DNA of 64,000 nt from Streptomyces roseoviridis (GTDB taxonomy: Bacteria > Actinomycetota > Actinomycetes > Streptomycetales > Streptomycetaceae): NCBI RefSeq assembly GCF_039535235.1, contig NZ_BAAAWU010000001.1, positions 3,038,001-3,102,000 on the forward strand, written 5' to 3'. The notes under the pieces are model-generated. The model did no database searches. It was not told the DNA's origin and was given only the letters and a program-made list of their open reading frames with translations. Of this stretch, positions 9,146-22,903 are shown one piece after another. Position 1 is the first letter of the stretch; every line of letters starts with the position of its first letter. The translations under genes and the position numbers were made by a program.

Positions 9146-9395
9146 CCCGAACGACCCGGTCGCCGTCGCCCTCGAACTGGAGCGGCTGCGCGGCACCCTG
9201 GAGGCCGGCTTCGCCCGCGTCGACGGCTCCCTCGCGCTGCTCGTCCAGCGCAGCGACCAGACCGACAAGCAGCTCGCCGACCACGAGGCCCGGCTCGACG
9301 CCCTGGAACGGGCGCGCTGGCCGATCGCCTCGGTCGCCGCGCTGACGGCCACCGCCGGCCTCGGCCTCGCCCTGTGGGAGCTGGCCGGCCGCTAG
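9132..9395 (+). CDS. Small coiled-coil membrane protein of the lysis cassette
   Basis: 87 residues. Two ATGs are possible, at 9123 and 9132; GGAGG at 9118-9122 touches the first but is correctly spaced for the second, so I use 9132. Residues 10-60 are a heptad-like helix (LELERLRGTLEAGFARVD, DHEARLDALERA). Residues 62-85 form one membrane segment close to the C-terminus. Such helix-plus-TM proteins often accompany holins as antiholin or spanin-like partners. It is the last gene of the tail block; a terminator follows 17 bp later. Confidence 0.5.
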   Translation: MAEPDPNDPVAVALELERLRGTLEAGFARVDGSLALLVQRSDQTDKQLADHEARLDALERARWPIASVAALTATAGLGLALWELAGR

Positions 9396-9411
9396 CAGCC
9401 CCGGACGCGCC

Positions 9412-9443
9412 GAAGGGCGGCACCCCTCGCGGGGTGCCGCCCT
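9412..9443. terminator. Bidirectional terminator between tail block and rpoC
   Basis: Perfect 14-bp stem (AAGGGCGGCACCCC with its complement) and a TCGC loop, followed on the plus strand by a T-rich stretch. It lies between the convergent ends of the tail/lysis block and rpoC and can serve both. Confidence 0.85.
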
Positions 9444-9467
9444 TCTTCGCTTTTACCGCGCTACTGC

Positions 9468-13367
<3,900 letters not shown>

Positions 13368-13467
13368 TATGCGTCAATCCCTCTCAGGGTTGTAAGGCTG
13401 TGGGTCTGATACGGGGGTCCTGGGGCCGGCCGGGGGCTCATTGCTGAGCCCCCGTACCGGACTCCCG

Positions 13468-16400
13468 TCAGACCTCTTCGACGCTGCTCGGCTCGCGCCG
13501 GGACAGGTCGATACCGAGCTCCTCCGCTGCGCGGAAGACGTCCTCGTCGGTGTCGCGCATCTCGATGGACATGCCGTCCGAGGACAGCACCTCCACGTTG
13601 AGGCACAGGGACTGCATCTCCTTGATGAGCACCTTGAAGGACTCGGGGATGCCGGGCTCAGGGATGTTCTCGCCCTTGACGATGGCCTCGTAGACCTTCA
13701 CGCGGCCGGTCACGTCGTCGGACTTGATCGTCAGCAGCTCCTGGAGGGCGTACGCGGCGCCGTATGCCTCCAGCGCCCACACCTCCATCTCACCGAAGCG
13801 CTGACCACCGAACTGGGCCTTACCACCCAGCGGCTGCTGGGTGATCATCGAGTACGGGCCGGTCGAACGGGCGTGCAGCTTGTCGTCGACCAGGTGGTGG
13901 AGCTTGAGGATGTACATGTACCCGACCGAGATCGGGTCCGGGAACGGCTCGCCGGAGCGGCCGTCGAACAGGCGCGCCTTGCCGGAGGGGAGCACCATGC
14001 GCTCGCCGTCGCGGTTCGGGATGGTGTGCTGGAGCAGACCCGCGAGCTCGTCCTCACGCGCACCGTCGAAGACCGGGGTGGCGACGTTGGTGCCGGGCTC
14101 CACCTTGTCGGCGCCGATCGCCTGGAGGCGCTGCGCCCACTCGTCGGCGAGGCCGGAGACGTCCCAGCCGCGGCTGGCGAGCCAGCCGAGGTGGATCTCC
14201 AGGACCTGTCCCGGGTTCATTCGGGACGGGACGCCGAGCGGGTTGAGGATGATGTCGACCGGGGTGCCGTCCTCGAGGAACGGCATGTCCTCGATCGGGA
14301 GGATCTTGGAGATGACACCCTTGTTGCCGTGACGGCCGGCGAGCTTGTCACCGTCGGTGATCTTGCGCTTCTGGGCGACGTAGACGCGGACCAGCTGGTT
14401 CACGCCCGGGGGAAGCTCGTCGCCCTCCTCGCGGTCGAAGACGCGGACGCCGATGACCTTGCCGGTCTCGCCGTGCGGGACCTTCAGCGAGGTGTCACGG
14501 ACCTCACGGGCCTTCTCACCGAAGATCGCGCGGAGCAGGCGCTCCTCCGGGGTCAGCTCGGTCTCACCCTTGGGCGTGACCTTGCCGACCAGGATGTCGC
14601 CGGCGACGACCTCGGCACCGATGCGGATGATGCCGCGCTCGTCGAGGTCGGCGAGGACCTCCTCGGAGACGTTCGGGATGTCCCGGGTGATCTCCTCGGG
14701 GCCGAGCTTGGTGTCACGGGCGTCGACCTCGTGCTCCTCGATGTGGATCGAGGAGAGGACGTCGTCCTGGACGAGGCGCTGCGACAGGATGATCGCGTCC
14801 TCGTAGTTGTGACCCTCCCACGGCATGAACGCGACGAGCAGGTTCTTGCCGAGCGCCATCTCACCGTTCTCGGTGGCGGGGCCGTCGGCGAGGACCTGGC
14901 CCTCGATCACGCGGTCGCCCTCGGAGACGACGACCTTCTGGTTGACCGAGGTGCCCTGGTTCGAGCGGGAGAACTTGGCCAGGCGGTACGTGATGTAGGT
15001 GCCGTCGTCGTTGGCCACGGTGATGTAGTCCGCGGACAGCTCCTGGATCACACCGTCCTTCTCGGCCTTGAGCACGTCGCCGGCGTCGGTGGCGCAGCGG
15101 TACTCCATGCCGGTGCCGACGAGCGGGGCCTCCGACTTAATCAGCGGGACGGCCTGACGCATCATGTTCGCGCCCATGAGGGCACGGTTGGCGTCGTCGT
15201 GCTCGAGGAACGGGATCATGGCGGTCGCGACCGACACCATCTGGCGCGGCGAGACGTCCATGTAGTCCACGTCGGACGGGGAGACGTAGTCGACCTCGCC
15301 GCCACGGCGGCGGACCAGGACGCGGGCCTCGGTGAACTGCAGGTCGTCGTTGAGCGCGGCGTTGGCCTGCGCGATGACGAAGCGGTCCTCCTCGTCGGCG
15401 GTCAGGTAGTCGACCTCGTCGGTGACCTGGCCGTCGACGACCTTGCGGTACGGCGTCTCGACGAAGCCGAACGCGTTGACGCGGCCGTACGAGGCGAGCG
15501 AACCGATCAGACCGATGTTCGGGCCTTCGGGGGTCTCGATCGGGCACATGCGTCCGTAGTGGGACGGGTGCACGTCTCGGACCTCGAAGCCGGCCCGCTC
15601 ACGGGACAGACCACCGGGACCCAGCGCGGACAGACGACGCTTGTGCGTCAGACCCGACAGCGGGTTGTTCTGGTCCATGAACTGGGACAGCTGGCTGGTG
15701 CCGAAGAACTCCTTGATGGAGGCGACGACCGGCCGGATGTTGATCAGGGTCTGCGGCGTGATCGCCTCGACGTCCTGGGTGGTCATGCGCTCGCGGACGA
15801 CGCGCTCCATGCGCGCGAGGCCGGTGCGGACCTGGTTCTGGATCAGCTCGCCGACGTTGCGCAGGCGGCGGTTGCCGAAGTGGTCGATGTCGTCGGTCTC
15901 GACGACGATCGTGTTGCCGTTCTCGCCGACCGTCTCGGTCTCGCCGGCGTGCAGCTTCACCAGGTACTTGATGGTCGCGATGATGTCGTCGGTGGTGAGG
16001 ACACCCGCGTCCAGCGGCTCGTCGGCCCCGAGCTTCTTGTTGACCTTGTAGCGGCCGACCTTCGCGAGGTCGTAGCGCTTGGGGTTGAAGTACAGGTTCT
16101 CGAGCAGCGTCTGGGCGGCCTCGCGCGTCGGCGGCTCGCCCGGACGGAGCTTGCGGTAGATGTCGAGCAGCGCGTCGTCCTGGCCCTGGGTGTGGTCCTT
16201 CTCCAGGGTGGCGCGCATGGACTCGTACTCGCCGAACTCCTGCAGGATCTGCTCGGTGGTCCAGCCGAGCGCCTTCAGGAGGACGGTGACGGACTGCTTG
16301 CGCTTGCGGTCGATGCGGACGCCGACCATGTCGCGCTTGTCGATCTCCATCTCCAGCCAGGCACCCCGGGACGGGATGATCTTGGCGGAGAAGATGTCCT

Positions 16401-16950
16401 TGTCGGACGTCTTGTCGATGGAGGAGTCGAAGTAGACACCAGGGGAACGGACCAGCTGCGACACGACGACACGCTCGGTGCCGTTGATGACGAAGGTGCC
16501 CTTGTTGGTCATGAGCGGGAAGTCGCCCATGAAGACCGTCTGGGACTTGATCTCGCCGGTCTCGTTGTTGGTGAACTCGGCGGTGACGAAGAGCGGGGCA
16601 CCGTACGTGAAGTCACGGTCCTTGCACTCCTCGATGGAGTTCTTCGGCGGCTCGAAGCGGTGGTCGCGGAAGGTCAGCGACATCGACCCGGAGAAGTCCT
16701 CGATCGGGGAGATCTCCTCGAAGATCTCCTCCAGGCCGGACTTCGTGGGGACGTCCTGTCCCGACTCAAGGGCGGCCTCGACGCGAGCCTTCCACGCGGC
16801 GTTGCCGAGCAGCCAGTCGAAGCTCTCGGTCTGGAGCGCGAGGAGGTTCGGAACCTCGAGGGGCTCCTTGATCTTTGCAAAGGAGATGCGCAGCGGGGCG
16901 GTGCTGGCGCCGTTGTTCGTATTGGTCGAGGCGTTGCGCGAGGCGGCCAA
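13468..16950 (-). CDS. rpoB: DNA-directed RNA polymerase subunit beta
   Basis: 1160 residues. A longer GTG start at 16980 is open, but I prefer the TTG at 16950 (then AASRNAST) because GGAAGGA lies 7 bp upstream and the length matches Streptomyces RpoB. The rifampicin region reads [20 protein letters not shown] then LSALGPGGL, i.e. Asp516, His526 and Ser531 (E. coli numbering) are wild type, so target-based rifampicin sensitivity is expected. The conserved [19 protein letters not shown] block and the C-terminal [18 protein letters not shown] anchor are intact. It is preceded by its own promoter. Confidence 0.98.
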   Translation of the reverse strand: MAASRNASTNTNNGASTAPLRISFAKIKEPLEVPNLLALQTESFDWLLGNAAWKARVEAALESGQDVPTKSGLEEIFEEISPIEDFSGSMSLTFRDHRFEPPKNSIEECKDRDFTYGAPLFVTAEFTNNETGEIKSQTVFMGDFPLMTNKGTFVINGTERVVVSQLVRSPGVYFDSSIDKTSDKDIFSAKIIPSRGAWLEMEIDKRDMVGVRIDRKRKQSVTVLLKALGWTTEQILQEFGEYESMRATLEKDHTQGQDDALLDIYRKLRPGEPPTREAAQTLLENLYFNPKRYDLAKVGRYKVNKKLGADEPLDAGVLTTDDIIATIKYLVKLHAGETETVGENGNTIVVETDDIDHFGNRRLRNVGELIQNQVRTGLARMERVVRERMTTQDVEAITPQTLINIRPVVASIKEFFGTSQLSQFMDQNNPLSGLTHKRRLSALGPGGLSRERAGFEVRDVHPSHYGRMCPIETPEGPNIGLIGSLASYGRVNAFGFVETPYRKVVDGQVTDEVDYLTADEEDRFVIAQANAALNDDLQFTEARVLVRRRGGEVDYVSPSDVDYMDVSPRQMVSVATAMIPFLEHDDANRALMGANMMRQAVPLIKSEAPLVGTGMEYRCATDAGDVLKAEKDGVIQELSADYITVANDDGTYITYRLAKFSRSNQGTSVNQKVVVSEGDRVIEGQVLADGPATENGEMALGKNLLVAFMPWEGHNYEDAIILSQRLVQDDVLSSIHIEEHEVDARDTKLGPEEITRDIPNVSEEVLADLDERGIIRIGAEVVAGDILVGKVTPKGETELTPEERLLRAIFGEKAREVRDTSLKVPHGETGKVIGVRVFDREEGDELPPGVNQLVRVYVAQKRKITDGDKLAGRHGNKGVISKILPIEDMPFLEDGTPVDIILNPLGVPSRMNPGQVLEIHLGWLASRGWDVSGLADEWAQRLQAIGADKVEPGTNVATPVFDGAREDELAGLLQHTIPNRDGERMVLPSGKARLFDGRSGEPFPDPISVGYMYILKLHHLVDDKLHARSTGPYSMITQQPLGGKAQFGGQRFGEMEVWALEAYGAAYALQELLTIKSDDVTGRVKVYEAIVKGENIPEPGIPESFKVLIKEMQSLCLNVEVLSSDGMSIEMRDTDEDVFRAAEELGIDLSRREPSSVEEV

Positions 16951-17131
16951 GAGGGGGTCCTTCCGAGGGCTCGGACTCACTACGCGCGTACCGGTCCCTA
17001 GCGGAGCCCCCTGGGCGGACGGCCCTGAAATGGCGATAAAGCCAGGTCAGGGGCGGTAGGCCCAGGATGCTGATGCGAGGGGATGCCCCTGGTGACGGGC
17101 AGGGGGCAGCTAACAGGCAGCGCAAAGGGTC

Positions 17132-17160
17132 AGTGTAGCCACTTGGCCCACTGATGTCCA
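17132..17160 (-). promoter_or_regulatory. Predicted rpoBC promoter
   Basis: On the minus strand, TGGACA (17155-17160) and TACACT (17132-17137) are separated by exactly 17 bp, a good match to the primary sigma (HrdB-type) consensus. Transcription would start near 17125, giving a leader of about 175 nt before the TTG of rpoB. The 300-bp stretch between this promoter and the rplL terminator (17161-17410) holds no gene that I can support. Confidence 0.6.
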
Positions 17161-17410
17161 GGGCGAGCAATTCGCGACCCTCGTTGTTCTCAACTCCGCG
17201 CTACGTCGCGCCGTGCGGCGCACCTCGATACTGCCCGTTCGGTCGTCGATCCATGCCTCGGAAACGGATCGTTGTGACGACGCGTCCTGAGAATTGCGCG
17301 CTGCGTGCGGTTCGTCAAGGCCCCTGCCTCTGCGCGGCGCACGGCGAAGATCACCATACTCCGCTTCCCCGGGCCCGGACGACCGCCGCCACGCGGGTCC
17401 CGGGAACGCC

Positions 17411-17444
17411 GAAGGGCGACCACCCAGATGGATGATCGCCCTTC
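17411..17444 (-). terminator. Terminator/attenuator after rplL
   Basis: On the minus strand GAAGGGCGA pairs with TCGCCCTTC, and the inner bases extend the stem to 15 bp with two G-U pairs around an ATCT loop. It separates rplJL from rpoBC, and with the promoter at 17132-17160 lets the two units be controlled independently; partial readthrough is likely. Confidence 0.75.
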
Positions 17445-17497
17445 AGGCTCAGAGCGTTACAGCACGCTCAGCAGGAGTCGCGAGACGCGACGAGGTC

Positions 17498-17887
17498 TTA
17501 CTTGACCTCGACGGAGGCGCCGGCGCCCTCGAGGGCCTCCTTGGCCTTGTCAGCGGCTTCCTTGTTGACCTTCTCGAGGACCGGCTTCGGGGTGCCGTCG
17601 ACGAGGTCCTTGGCCTCCTTCAGACCCAGGGAGGTCAGCTCACGCACGACCTTGATGACCTGGATCTTCTTGTCGCCGGCGCCGGTGAGGATGACGTCGA
17701 ACTCGTCCTTCTCCTCGACGGCCTCGGCGCCACCGGCGCCACCAGCGGCACCCGGGGCGGCAACGGCGACGGCCGCGGCGGCGGTGACGTCGAACTTCTC
17801 CTCGAACGCCTTCACGAACTCGGAGAGCTCGATGAGGGTCATCTCCTCGAACTGCGCGAGCAGGTCTTCCTGAGAGAGCTTCGCCAT
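17498..17887 (-). CDS. rplL: 50S ribosomal protein L7/L12
   Basis: 129 residues: an N-terminal dimerisation domain ([21 protein letters not shown]), an Ala/Gly hinge (about residues 38-55) and the C-terminal factor-binding domain with the conserved [20 protein letters not shown] helix and GAGASVEVK end. It forms the ribosomal stalk that recruits elongation factors. The ATG at 17887 has GGAAGGAT 8 bp upstream, which decides against a start six codons earlier. It follows rplJ by 122 bp on the same transcript. Confidence 0.98.
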   Translation of the reverse strand: MAKLSQEDLLAQFEEMTLIELSEFVKAFEEKFDVTAAAAVAVAAPGAAGGAGGAEAVEEKDEFDVILTGAGDKKIQVIKVVRELTSLGLKEAKDLVDGTPKPVLEKVNKEAADKAKEALEGAGASVEVK

Positions 17888-18009
17888 GATGGGCGATCCT
17901 TCCACTAAATCGGCAGGTGCCGGATGTACATGTGAGGCGGGCGTACTGTCGGCCCGCTGTGACCCGCTCCGCCGGCTAGGCGGCGGCTCGGATCATTGCG
18001 CGAGCCGAA

Positions 18010-18540
18010 TTACTCGGCACCGCCCTGCTCGGCCTGCTTGGCACGGAGCGCGTCCACGGTGCGGACGAGCTTCGACGGCAGCGCCTGGAAGAGCGAGGCA
18101 GCCTGGGACTGCTTGCCCTTGAACGCGCCGGCCAGCTTGCTGAGCAGAACCTCGCGGGACTCGAGGTCCGCAAGCTTCTTGATCTCATCGGCGGAGAGCG
18201 CCTTACCCTCAAGGACACCGCCCTTGATGATGAGGTTCGGGTTCTCCTTGGCGAAGTCACGCAGCGCCTTCGCCGACTCCACCGGGTCACCGGTGACGAA
18301 GGCGACCGCGGTCGGACCAGTGAACTGGTCGTCCAGCGCGGTGATCCCGGCCTGGTTGGCCGCAATCTTGGTCAGCGTGTTCTTCACCACGGCGTACTGG
18401 GCGTTCTCACCGAGCGAACGACGCAGCGTCTTGAGCTGCGCAACGGTGAGACCCCGGTACTCGGTCAGCACAGCGGCGTTCGAGCTGCGGAACTGGTCCT
18501 CCAGCTCGGCCACCGAGGCAGCCTTGTCGGGCCTTGCCAT
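18010..18540 (-). CDS. rplJ: 50S ribosomal protein L10
   Basis: 176 residues. N-terminal rRNA-binding domain ([31 protein letters not shown]) and a C-terminal helix that anchors L7/L12 dimers ([16 protein letters not shown]). The ATG at 18540 is preceded by GGAAGGAGG, so the longer open frame upstream is leader, not coding. It is the first gene of rplJL and probably autoregulates through the leader described separately. Confidence 0.97.
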   Translation of the reverse strand: MARPDKAASVAELEDQFRSSNAAVLTEYRGLTVAQLKTLRRSLGENAQYAVVKNTLTKIAANQAGITALDDQFTGPTAVAFVTGDPVESAKALRDFAKENPNLIIKGGVLEGKALSADEIKKLADLESREVLLSKLAGAFKGKQSQAASLFQALPSKLVRTVDALRAKQAEQGGAE

Positions 18541-18760
18541 AAGCGTCGGCCTCCTTCCGGGTGATGGGACCGCGCGGAAGGGACTGAACAAAACAAAACG
18601 CCCCGGGCGCAGGCGCACGGGGCTCAGCTCGACCGCATCGAGAACGATCCGGGAACTCATCCACTGTCACCTGCGCGGGTCGCTCGCATCTCTCAGCGAA
18701 TCCTTCGGCCTCCGCACCCTCACGGGCACAGCGACGACCAGCGGTCTTTGGCTTCTGTGG
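18541..18760 (-). promoter_or_regulatory. rplJ leader with L10-type hairpin and attenuator-like terminator
   Basis: On the minus strand this 220-nt leader contains the small hairpin GACCGCTGGTC (plus-strand 18743-18753) in a setting resembling actinobacterial L10 leaders. Further down is a GC stem, GCCCCG..CGGGGC (18600-18623), followed at once by GTTTTGTTTTGTT (18587-18599), a classic intrinsic terminator 45 nt before the RBS. Together they look like a leader in which free L10 (or L10-L12) controls readthrough. The hairpin could instead simply end the upstream lipoprotein transcript. Confidence 0.5.
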
Positions 18761-18792
18761 AAGCGTACGCGACGGTGGCGTCCAGGAGCAAA

Positions 18793-19722
18793 TCAGCCCT
18801 GTCCGGGCTCCTGGCCGGCCTCCCTCAACAGCGCGAACAGGTCGAAGGTGTCCTCGGCCGGGGGCGCCTGGACGGCGGCTCGGGCGCCGTAGTCGCTGTA
18901 GTCGGCCCGCATGTGCACGGTGCCCTGGGCCATGGACATGCCGACGACCATCCGCGCCGGATAGCCCTCTTCGGTCACCCAGACCTCGGTGTCGTAGCCC
19001 TTGAGACCGGCCTTCTTCACGCCGGCGACGAGCGAGTCGTGCTGCTCCTTGGTGAGGAGCTTCGACGACTTGTTGGCCTTGAGCATCTGCTCGACGCTGA
19101 GCGTGCCCTTGTAGTGGTCGGTCTCCATGCCGTTGACCTTCTCGGCGCCGACGTGCTTCAGATCCGGGGACTCCAGGAGCAGGGCGAGCTGCTGGGCCGG
19201 GTCCTGGTTCATGTTGTCCAGGCCACCGGTCATCTGCTTCTGCAGTGCCGTGTCCCCGGACTCCTGTGCGGCGGCCTCGAGGTCGAGCTTCATCCACCGC
19301 TTGCCGTCCGTCTCGGCAGCGCGCTCGGCCCCCACGTCCATGTACATCACGCCGTCGAGCATGATCATGCGCGTCTGGTCCGGGGCGTCCGGGTCACCCG
19401 CGCCCAGCAGAGAACCCCTCATGGTGATGTCCATCGCCGCGGGGTCCCAGCCCTGGACACCGGTGAGCGTGGCCGTGCCGGACTGGGCGCCGACGCCCCG
19501 CATGCTCATGGTCATGGTCACCTTGGCGGACTTGGCCTCGGACGTCTTCTGGAACGCGGCCGTGAGCGCCTTCGTCACCTCACCGAGGCCCATCGTCACC
19601 GCCTTCGCCGGTGCCTCCGCCGCCTTCTTGGCGTCGCCACCGTCCTGGCAGCCGGCCACGCCCGTGACGACGGCGGTCGCCGTCAGCGCCACGCCCGCGC
19701 GCTTCCATGCGGACATGCTCAT
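18793..19722 (-). CDS. Secreted lipoprotein, LppX/LolA-like fold suspected
   Basis: 309 residues. A basic start (MSMSAWKRAG), a hydrophobic segment and the lipobox VAGC at about residues 22-25 mark a lipoprotein. The mature part begins with an Ala/Lys helix and then has alternating strands (AKVTMTMSMRG, MIMLDGVMYMDVG, RWMKLDLEA, DTEVWVTEEGYPARMVV), the half-barrel pattern of LolA/LppX-type lipid carriers. It lies between rplA and rplJ, a place where Streptomyces genomes regularly carry such a gene. I chose 19722 because AAGGGGTGGG is suitably spaced. Lipid binding is inferred only. Confidence 0.75.
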   Translation of the reverse strand: MSMSAWKRAGVALTATAVVTGVAGCQDGGDAKKAAEAPAKAVTMGLGEVTKALTAAFQKTSEAKSAKVTMTMSMRGVGAQSGTATLTGVQGWDPAAMDITMRGSLLGAGDPDAPDQTRMIMLDGVMYMDVGAERAAETDGKRWMKLDLEAAAQESGDTALQKQMTGGLDNMNQDPAQQLALLLESPDLKHVGAEKVNGMETDHYKGTLSVEQMLKANKSSKLLTKEQHDSLVAGVKKAGLKGYDTEVWVTEEGYPARMVVGMSMAQGTVHMRADYSDYGARAAVQAPPAEDTFDLFALLREAGQEPGQG

Positions 19723-19803
19723 GAATCCCACCCCTTGCGCTCTTCCGTTCGAATGCCCGGGAGCACGGTACCCCGGGGCACCGACAGCCGCGCCGGGAAA
19801 TGA

Positions 19804-19839
19804 ACCGCCCCCCACGCCTCGGGAGGCGTGGGGGGCGGT
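19804..19839 (-). terminator. Terminator after rplKA
   Basis: Perfect 16-bp stem (ACCGCCCCCCACGCCT and complement) around a 4-base loop, 46 bp past the rplA stop. It separates the L11/L1 operon from the lipoprotein gene. Confidence 0.85.
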
Positions 19840-19884
19840 TTCAGGACGCTGGAGCCGCGAGGGGCTCCTGAGCCTTCAGGGGGC

Positions 19885-20613
19885 TCAGACCGCGGCCGGG
19901 TCCTCCTCGACGAGGAGGTTGCGGGTGCGGTTCGGGTCGACCGGAATGCCGGGGCCCATCGTGGTGGCGATGGCGGCCTTCTTGATGTAGCGACCCTTGG
20001 CGGCGGACGGCTTCAGACGGAGGATCTCCTCCAGCGCGGCGCCGTAGTTCTCCACCAGCTTGGTCTCGTCGAAGGAGACCTTGCCGATGATGAAGTGCAG
20101 GTTCGAGTGCTTGTCGACGCGGAACTCGATCTTGCCGCCCTTGATGTCGTTGACAGCCTTGGCGACATCGGGGGTGACGGTGCCGGTCTTCGGGTTCGGC
20201 ATGAGACCACGCGGGCCGAGGACGCGGCCGAGGCGGCCGACCTTGCCCATGAGGTCCGGGGTGGCCACCACGGCGTCGAACTCGTTCAGGCGGTTGCCCT
20301 TGGAGATCTCGTCGATGAGCTCGTCGGAGCCGACGATGTCGGCGCCCGCGGCGATCGCGGCCTCGGCACGGTCACCGGTCGCGAAGACCAGGACCCGGGC
20401 GGTCTTACCGGTGCCGTGCGGAAGGTTCACGGTGCCACGGACCATCTGGTCGGCCTTGCGCGGGTCGACGCCCAGACGGAAGGCCACCTCGACGGTGCCG
20501 TCGAACTTGGTGGTGGAGGTCTCCTTGGCCAGACGCACGGCCTCGAGCGGGGCGTAGAGCTTCTCCCGGTCGATCTTGGCGTCGGCAGCCCGGAGGGACT
20601 TGCTGCGCTTCAC
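19885..20613 (-). CDS. rplA: 50S ribosomal protein L1
   Basis: 242 residues starting at GTG ([11 protein letters not shown]) with AGGAG 6 bp upstream; the open frame before it is not coding. The central L1 signature ([21 protein letters not shown]) is complete, as are [18 protein letters not shown] and the C-terminal [10 protein letters not shown]1 forms the mobile stalk at the E site and in many bacteria represses its own operon by binding the mRNA. It follows rplK by 79 bp. Confidence 0.98.
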   Translation of the reverse strand: MKRSKSLRAADAKIDREKLYAPLEAVRLAKETSTTKFDGTVEVAFRLGVDPRKADQMVRGTVNLPHGTGKTARVLVFATGDRAEAAIAAGADIVGSDELIDEISKGNRLNEFDAVVATPDLMGKVGRLGRVLGPRGLMPNPKTGTVTPDVAKAVNDIKGGKIEFRVDKHSNLHFIIGKVSFDETKLVENYGAALEEILRLKPSAAKGRYIKKAAIATTMGPGIPVDPNRTRNLLVEEDPAAV

Positions 20614-20692
20614 TTCTGCTCCTGTGTGTTCAGGTGTGGAGTCGTGGTACGGACCAGCGCGTGGTCCTGCCACTGAAGGACTACGGGGGTGA

Positions 20693-21127
20693 TCAGCCCT
20701 CGACCGTGATGCCCATGGAACGGGCGGTGCCGGCGATGATCTTCTCGGCGGCGTCCAGGTCGTTGGCGTTCAGGTCGGGCAGCTTGACCGACGCGATCTC
20801 GCGGACCTGGGCGCTCGTGAGCTTCGCGACCTTGGTCTTGTGCGGCTCGCCGGAGCCCTTGTCCACACCCGCGGCCTTGAGGATCAGCTTGGCGGCCGGG
20901 GGGGTCTTGGTGATGAAGGTGAAGGAACGGTCCTCGTAGACCGTGATCTCCACCGGCACGACCATGCCACGCTGCGACTCGGTCGCGGCGTTGTAGGCCT
21001 TGCAGAACTCCATGATGTTGACGCCGTGCTGGCCGAGCGCGGGGCCGACCGGCGGGGCCGGGTTGGCCGCACCGGCGTTGATCTGGAGCTTGATAAGCCC
21101 CGTGACCTTCTTCTTCTTGGGAGGCAT
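20693..21127 (-). CDS. rplK: 50S ribosomal protein L11
   Basis: 144 residues with the N-terminal [20 protein letters not shown] block that contacts thiopeptide antibiotics and RelA, and the C-terminal rRNA-binding domain ending in [10 protein letters not shown]. The proline pair of the switch region is present. Starts at ATG 21127 with GGAGAGA upstream; first gene of rplKA, behind the nusG terminator. Confidence 0.98.
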
Positions 21128-21234
21128 AGCTCTCTCCGGGTCCTAGTGAGAGTTTTCAGCCGGTCCATCCGGTCATCCGGATGGAGGCATACCGCACAAC
21201 GATAACGGGTATAGCTGCGCGGCCAAAAACCGAG

Positions 21235-21269
21235 CAGGTCAGAGGGGCTGTCGCAGCCCCTCTGACCTG
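21235..21269 (-). terminator. Terminator after secE-nusG
   Basis: Perfect 16-bp stem with a 3-base loop (TCG); on the minus strand it is followed by CGGTTTTTGG. One of the strongest intrinsic terminators in the window, isolating nusG from rplKA. Confidence 0.88.
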
Positions 21270-21286
21270 TCCGGAAACCTGGTGTG

Positions 21287-22189
21287 TCAGTTCTTCTGGA
21301 TCTGGTCGAAGCTGAGCTCGACCGGGGTCTCGCGACCGAAGATCTCGACGAGGCCCTTGACCTTCTTCGAGTCGGCGTTGATCTCGTTGATCGTGGCCTG
21401 GAGGGTGGCGAAGGGGCCGTCGGTGACGGTGACCGAGTCGCCGACCTCGAAGTCCAGGACCTGGACCTCGACCTTGCGGGCCGGAGCCGGCTTGCCCTCG
21501 GCCTCTGCGGCCTCGCGGGCGGCCTTCTCCTCGGCCTCCGGGGCGAGCATCTTGACGATCTCGTCCAGGGTCAGCGGGTACGGGTCGTAGGCGTTGCCCA
21601 CGAAGCCGGTGACGCCGGGCGTGTTGCGGACGACGCCCCAGGACTCGTTCGTCAGGTCCATGCGGACGAGCACGTAACCGGGCAGCTTGTTCTGCCGGAC
21701 GTTCTTGCGCTCGCCGTTCTTGATCTGGACGATCTCTTCCTCGGGGACCTCGGCCTGGTAGATGAAGTCCTCGACGTTCAGCGAGACGGCACGCTGCTCC
21801 AGGTTGGCCTTCACGCGCTTCTCGTAGCCCGCGTAGGTGTGGATCACGTACCACTCGCCGGGCAGGCCACGCAGCTCCTCGCGGAGCGCGGCGACGGGGT
21901 CGACCGGCGCGGCGGGCTCGGCGGCCTCCTCCGCGTCCTCGGTCTCGTCGCTCTCCTCGGCGTCGCCGGCCTCGGCCGACACGGCCTCCTCGGCCTCTTC
22001 CTCGGCGGCCTCGACGTCAGCGGTCTCGGTGCCGTCGTCCTCGGCGTCCTCGACCTCGACCTCGTCGGCCTCGATCCCGGCCTCGACGTCCGCAGCCTCG
22101 TCCTGGTCCTCGTCGGCCGCCTCGACGATGTCGAGCTCGTCCTCGACGGACTCGGACTCGAAGGCGTCGTTCAGGTTCGCGTCAGACAC
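21287..22189 (-). CDS. nusG: Transcription termination/antitermination protein NusG
   Basis: 300 residues. About the first 110 residues are an acidic Glu/Asp/Ala extension ([19 protein letters not shown]) typical of Streptomyces and absent from E. coli NusG. The NGN domain follows ([47 protein letters not shown]), then a charged linker and the KOW domain ([12 protein letters not shown]). NusG binds RNA polymerase and couples it to ribosomes or Rho. Cotranscribed with secE, 44 bp upstream. Confidence 0.97.
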   Translation of the reverse strand: MSDANLNDAFESESVEDELDIVEAADEDQDEAADVEAGIEADEVEVEDAEDDGTETADVEAAEEEAEEAVSAEAGDAEESDETEDAEEAAEPAAPVDPVAALREELRGLPGEWYVIHTYAGYEKRVKANLEQRAVSLNVEDFIYQAEVPEEEIVQIKNGERKNVRQNKLPGYVLVRMDLTNESWGVVRNTPGVTGFVGNAYDPYPLTLDEIVKMLAPEAEEKAAREAAEAEGKPAPARKVEVQVLDFEVGDSVTVTDGPFATLQATINEINADSKKVKGLVEIFGRETPVELSFDQIQKN

Positions 22190-22233
22190 GGTGGCTGCTT
22201 CTTCCTGCGATACAGATGGGGTGGAACAAAAAG

Positions 22234-22521
22234 TCAGCCGAAGACGTACTTGACTGCTTCCTGGAAGCCATAGTCAATCACGGTCACGAGGCCGATCATG
22301 ATGACAACGAAGACAATCACCACGGTGGTGTACGTCGTCAGCTGGCCTCGCGTCGGCCAGACGACCTTGCGGAGTTCCGCGACGACCTGGCGGTAGAAGA
22401 GCGCGAGACGGCCGAGGGGGCCCTTCTTGCCGCGCTTGCCGCCCTTCCGGGCCTTCTTCTTGGACTCCGGAGTGGCGTCTTCGGCATCAGGCATGTCGAT
22501 GGAGCCTACGGCGTCCGTCAC
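22234..22521 (-). CDS. secE: Preprotein translocase subunit SecE
   Basis: 95 residues: a charged Lys-rich cytoplasmic N-terminus ([17 protein letters not shown]), the conserved amphipathic helix [19 protein letters not shown] and one transmembrane helix ([19 protein letters not shown]). It clamps SecY in the membrane channel. The tRNA-Trp gene lies 107 bp upstream on the same strand, the standard actinobacterial arrangement. Confidence 0.97.
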   Translation of the reverse strand: MTDAVGSIDMPDAEDATPESKKKARKGGKRGKKGPLGRLALFYRQVVAELRKVVWPTRGQLTTYTTVVIVFVVIMIGLVTVIDYGFQEAVKYVFG

Positions 22522-22627
22522 GATCTCTCACCTGATTCCGGGTCGTGGCCGTGCCGCGCCCGGGGTGGAGCCGCACGGCGGTGCAATGAAGTACGTACAT
22601 GCGCACACAACCTGGCGGTGTGTGTAG

Positions 22628-22700
22628 CAGGGCCGGAGGGACTTGAACCCCCAACCGCCGGTTTTGGAGACCGGTGCTCTACCAATTGAGCTACGACCCT
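22628..22700 (-). tRNA. tRNA-Trp (CCA)
   Basis: 73 nt; a cloverleaf with acceptor pairs AGGGTCG/CGGCCCT, T-arm GGTTCAAGTCC and anticodon CCA in loop CTCCAAA. No CCA tail is encoded. Upstream of secE on the same strand. Confidence 0.95.
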
Positions 22701-22903
22701 TTGTGGTTCCCCAACCTACCGCATCAGGAGATGTGGTCGGTGCGGGCCAACGAGCAGTGAGTGTACGTGGTCATGGGCCCTCACGTCGAACAGAAACGGG
22801 TCCGACCTGCCGCCGGACCTGCCCGCGACCGTGAATGACCGTTCCTGTCCGGTCCGTGAAACCTGTGTGCCGGGGCGGTTTGGGGTCTGGGACGATGGGC
22901 CGC

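Noticed and set aside
1..9395. Intact prophage
   Set aside because: No integrase, repressor, att repeat or DNA-packaging gene is seen in the visible part, so I call it a tail/lysis block; the left flank could change this.
16951..16980. Ten-codon N-terminal extension of RpoB from GTG 16980
   Set aside because: It would place the GGAAGGA ribosome binding site inside the coding region; the TTG at 16950 fits spacing and known length.
13441..17001. Long open frame on the plus strand opposite rpoB
   Set aside because: Same cause as for rpoC: codon-complement shadow of a real gene.
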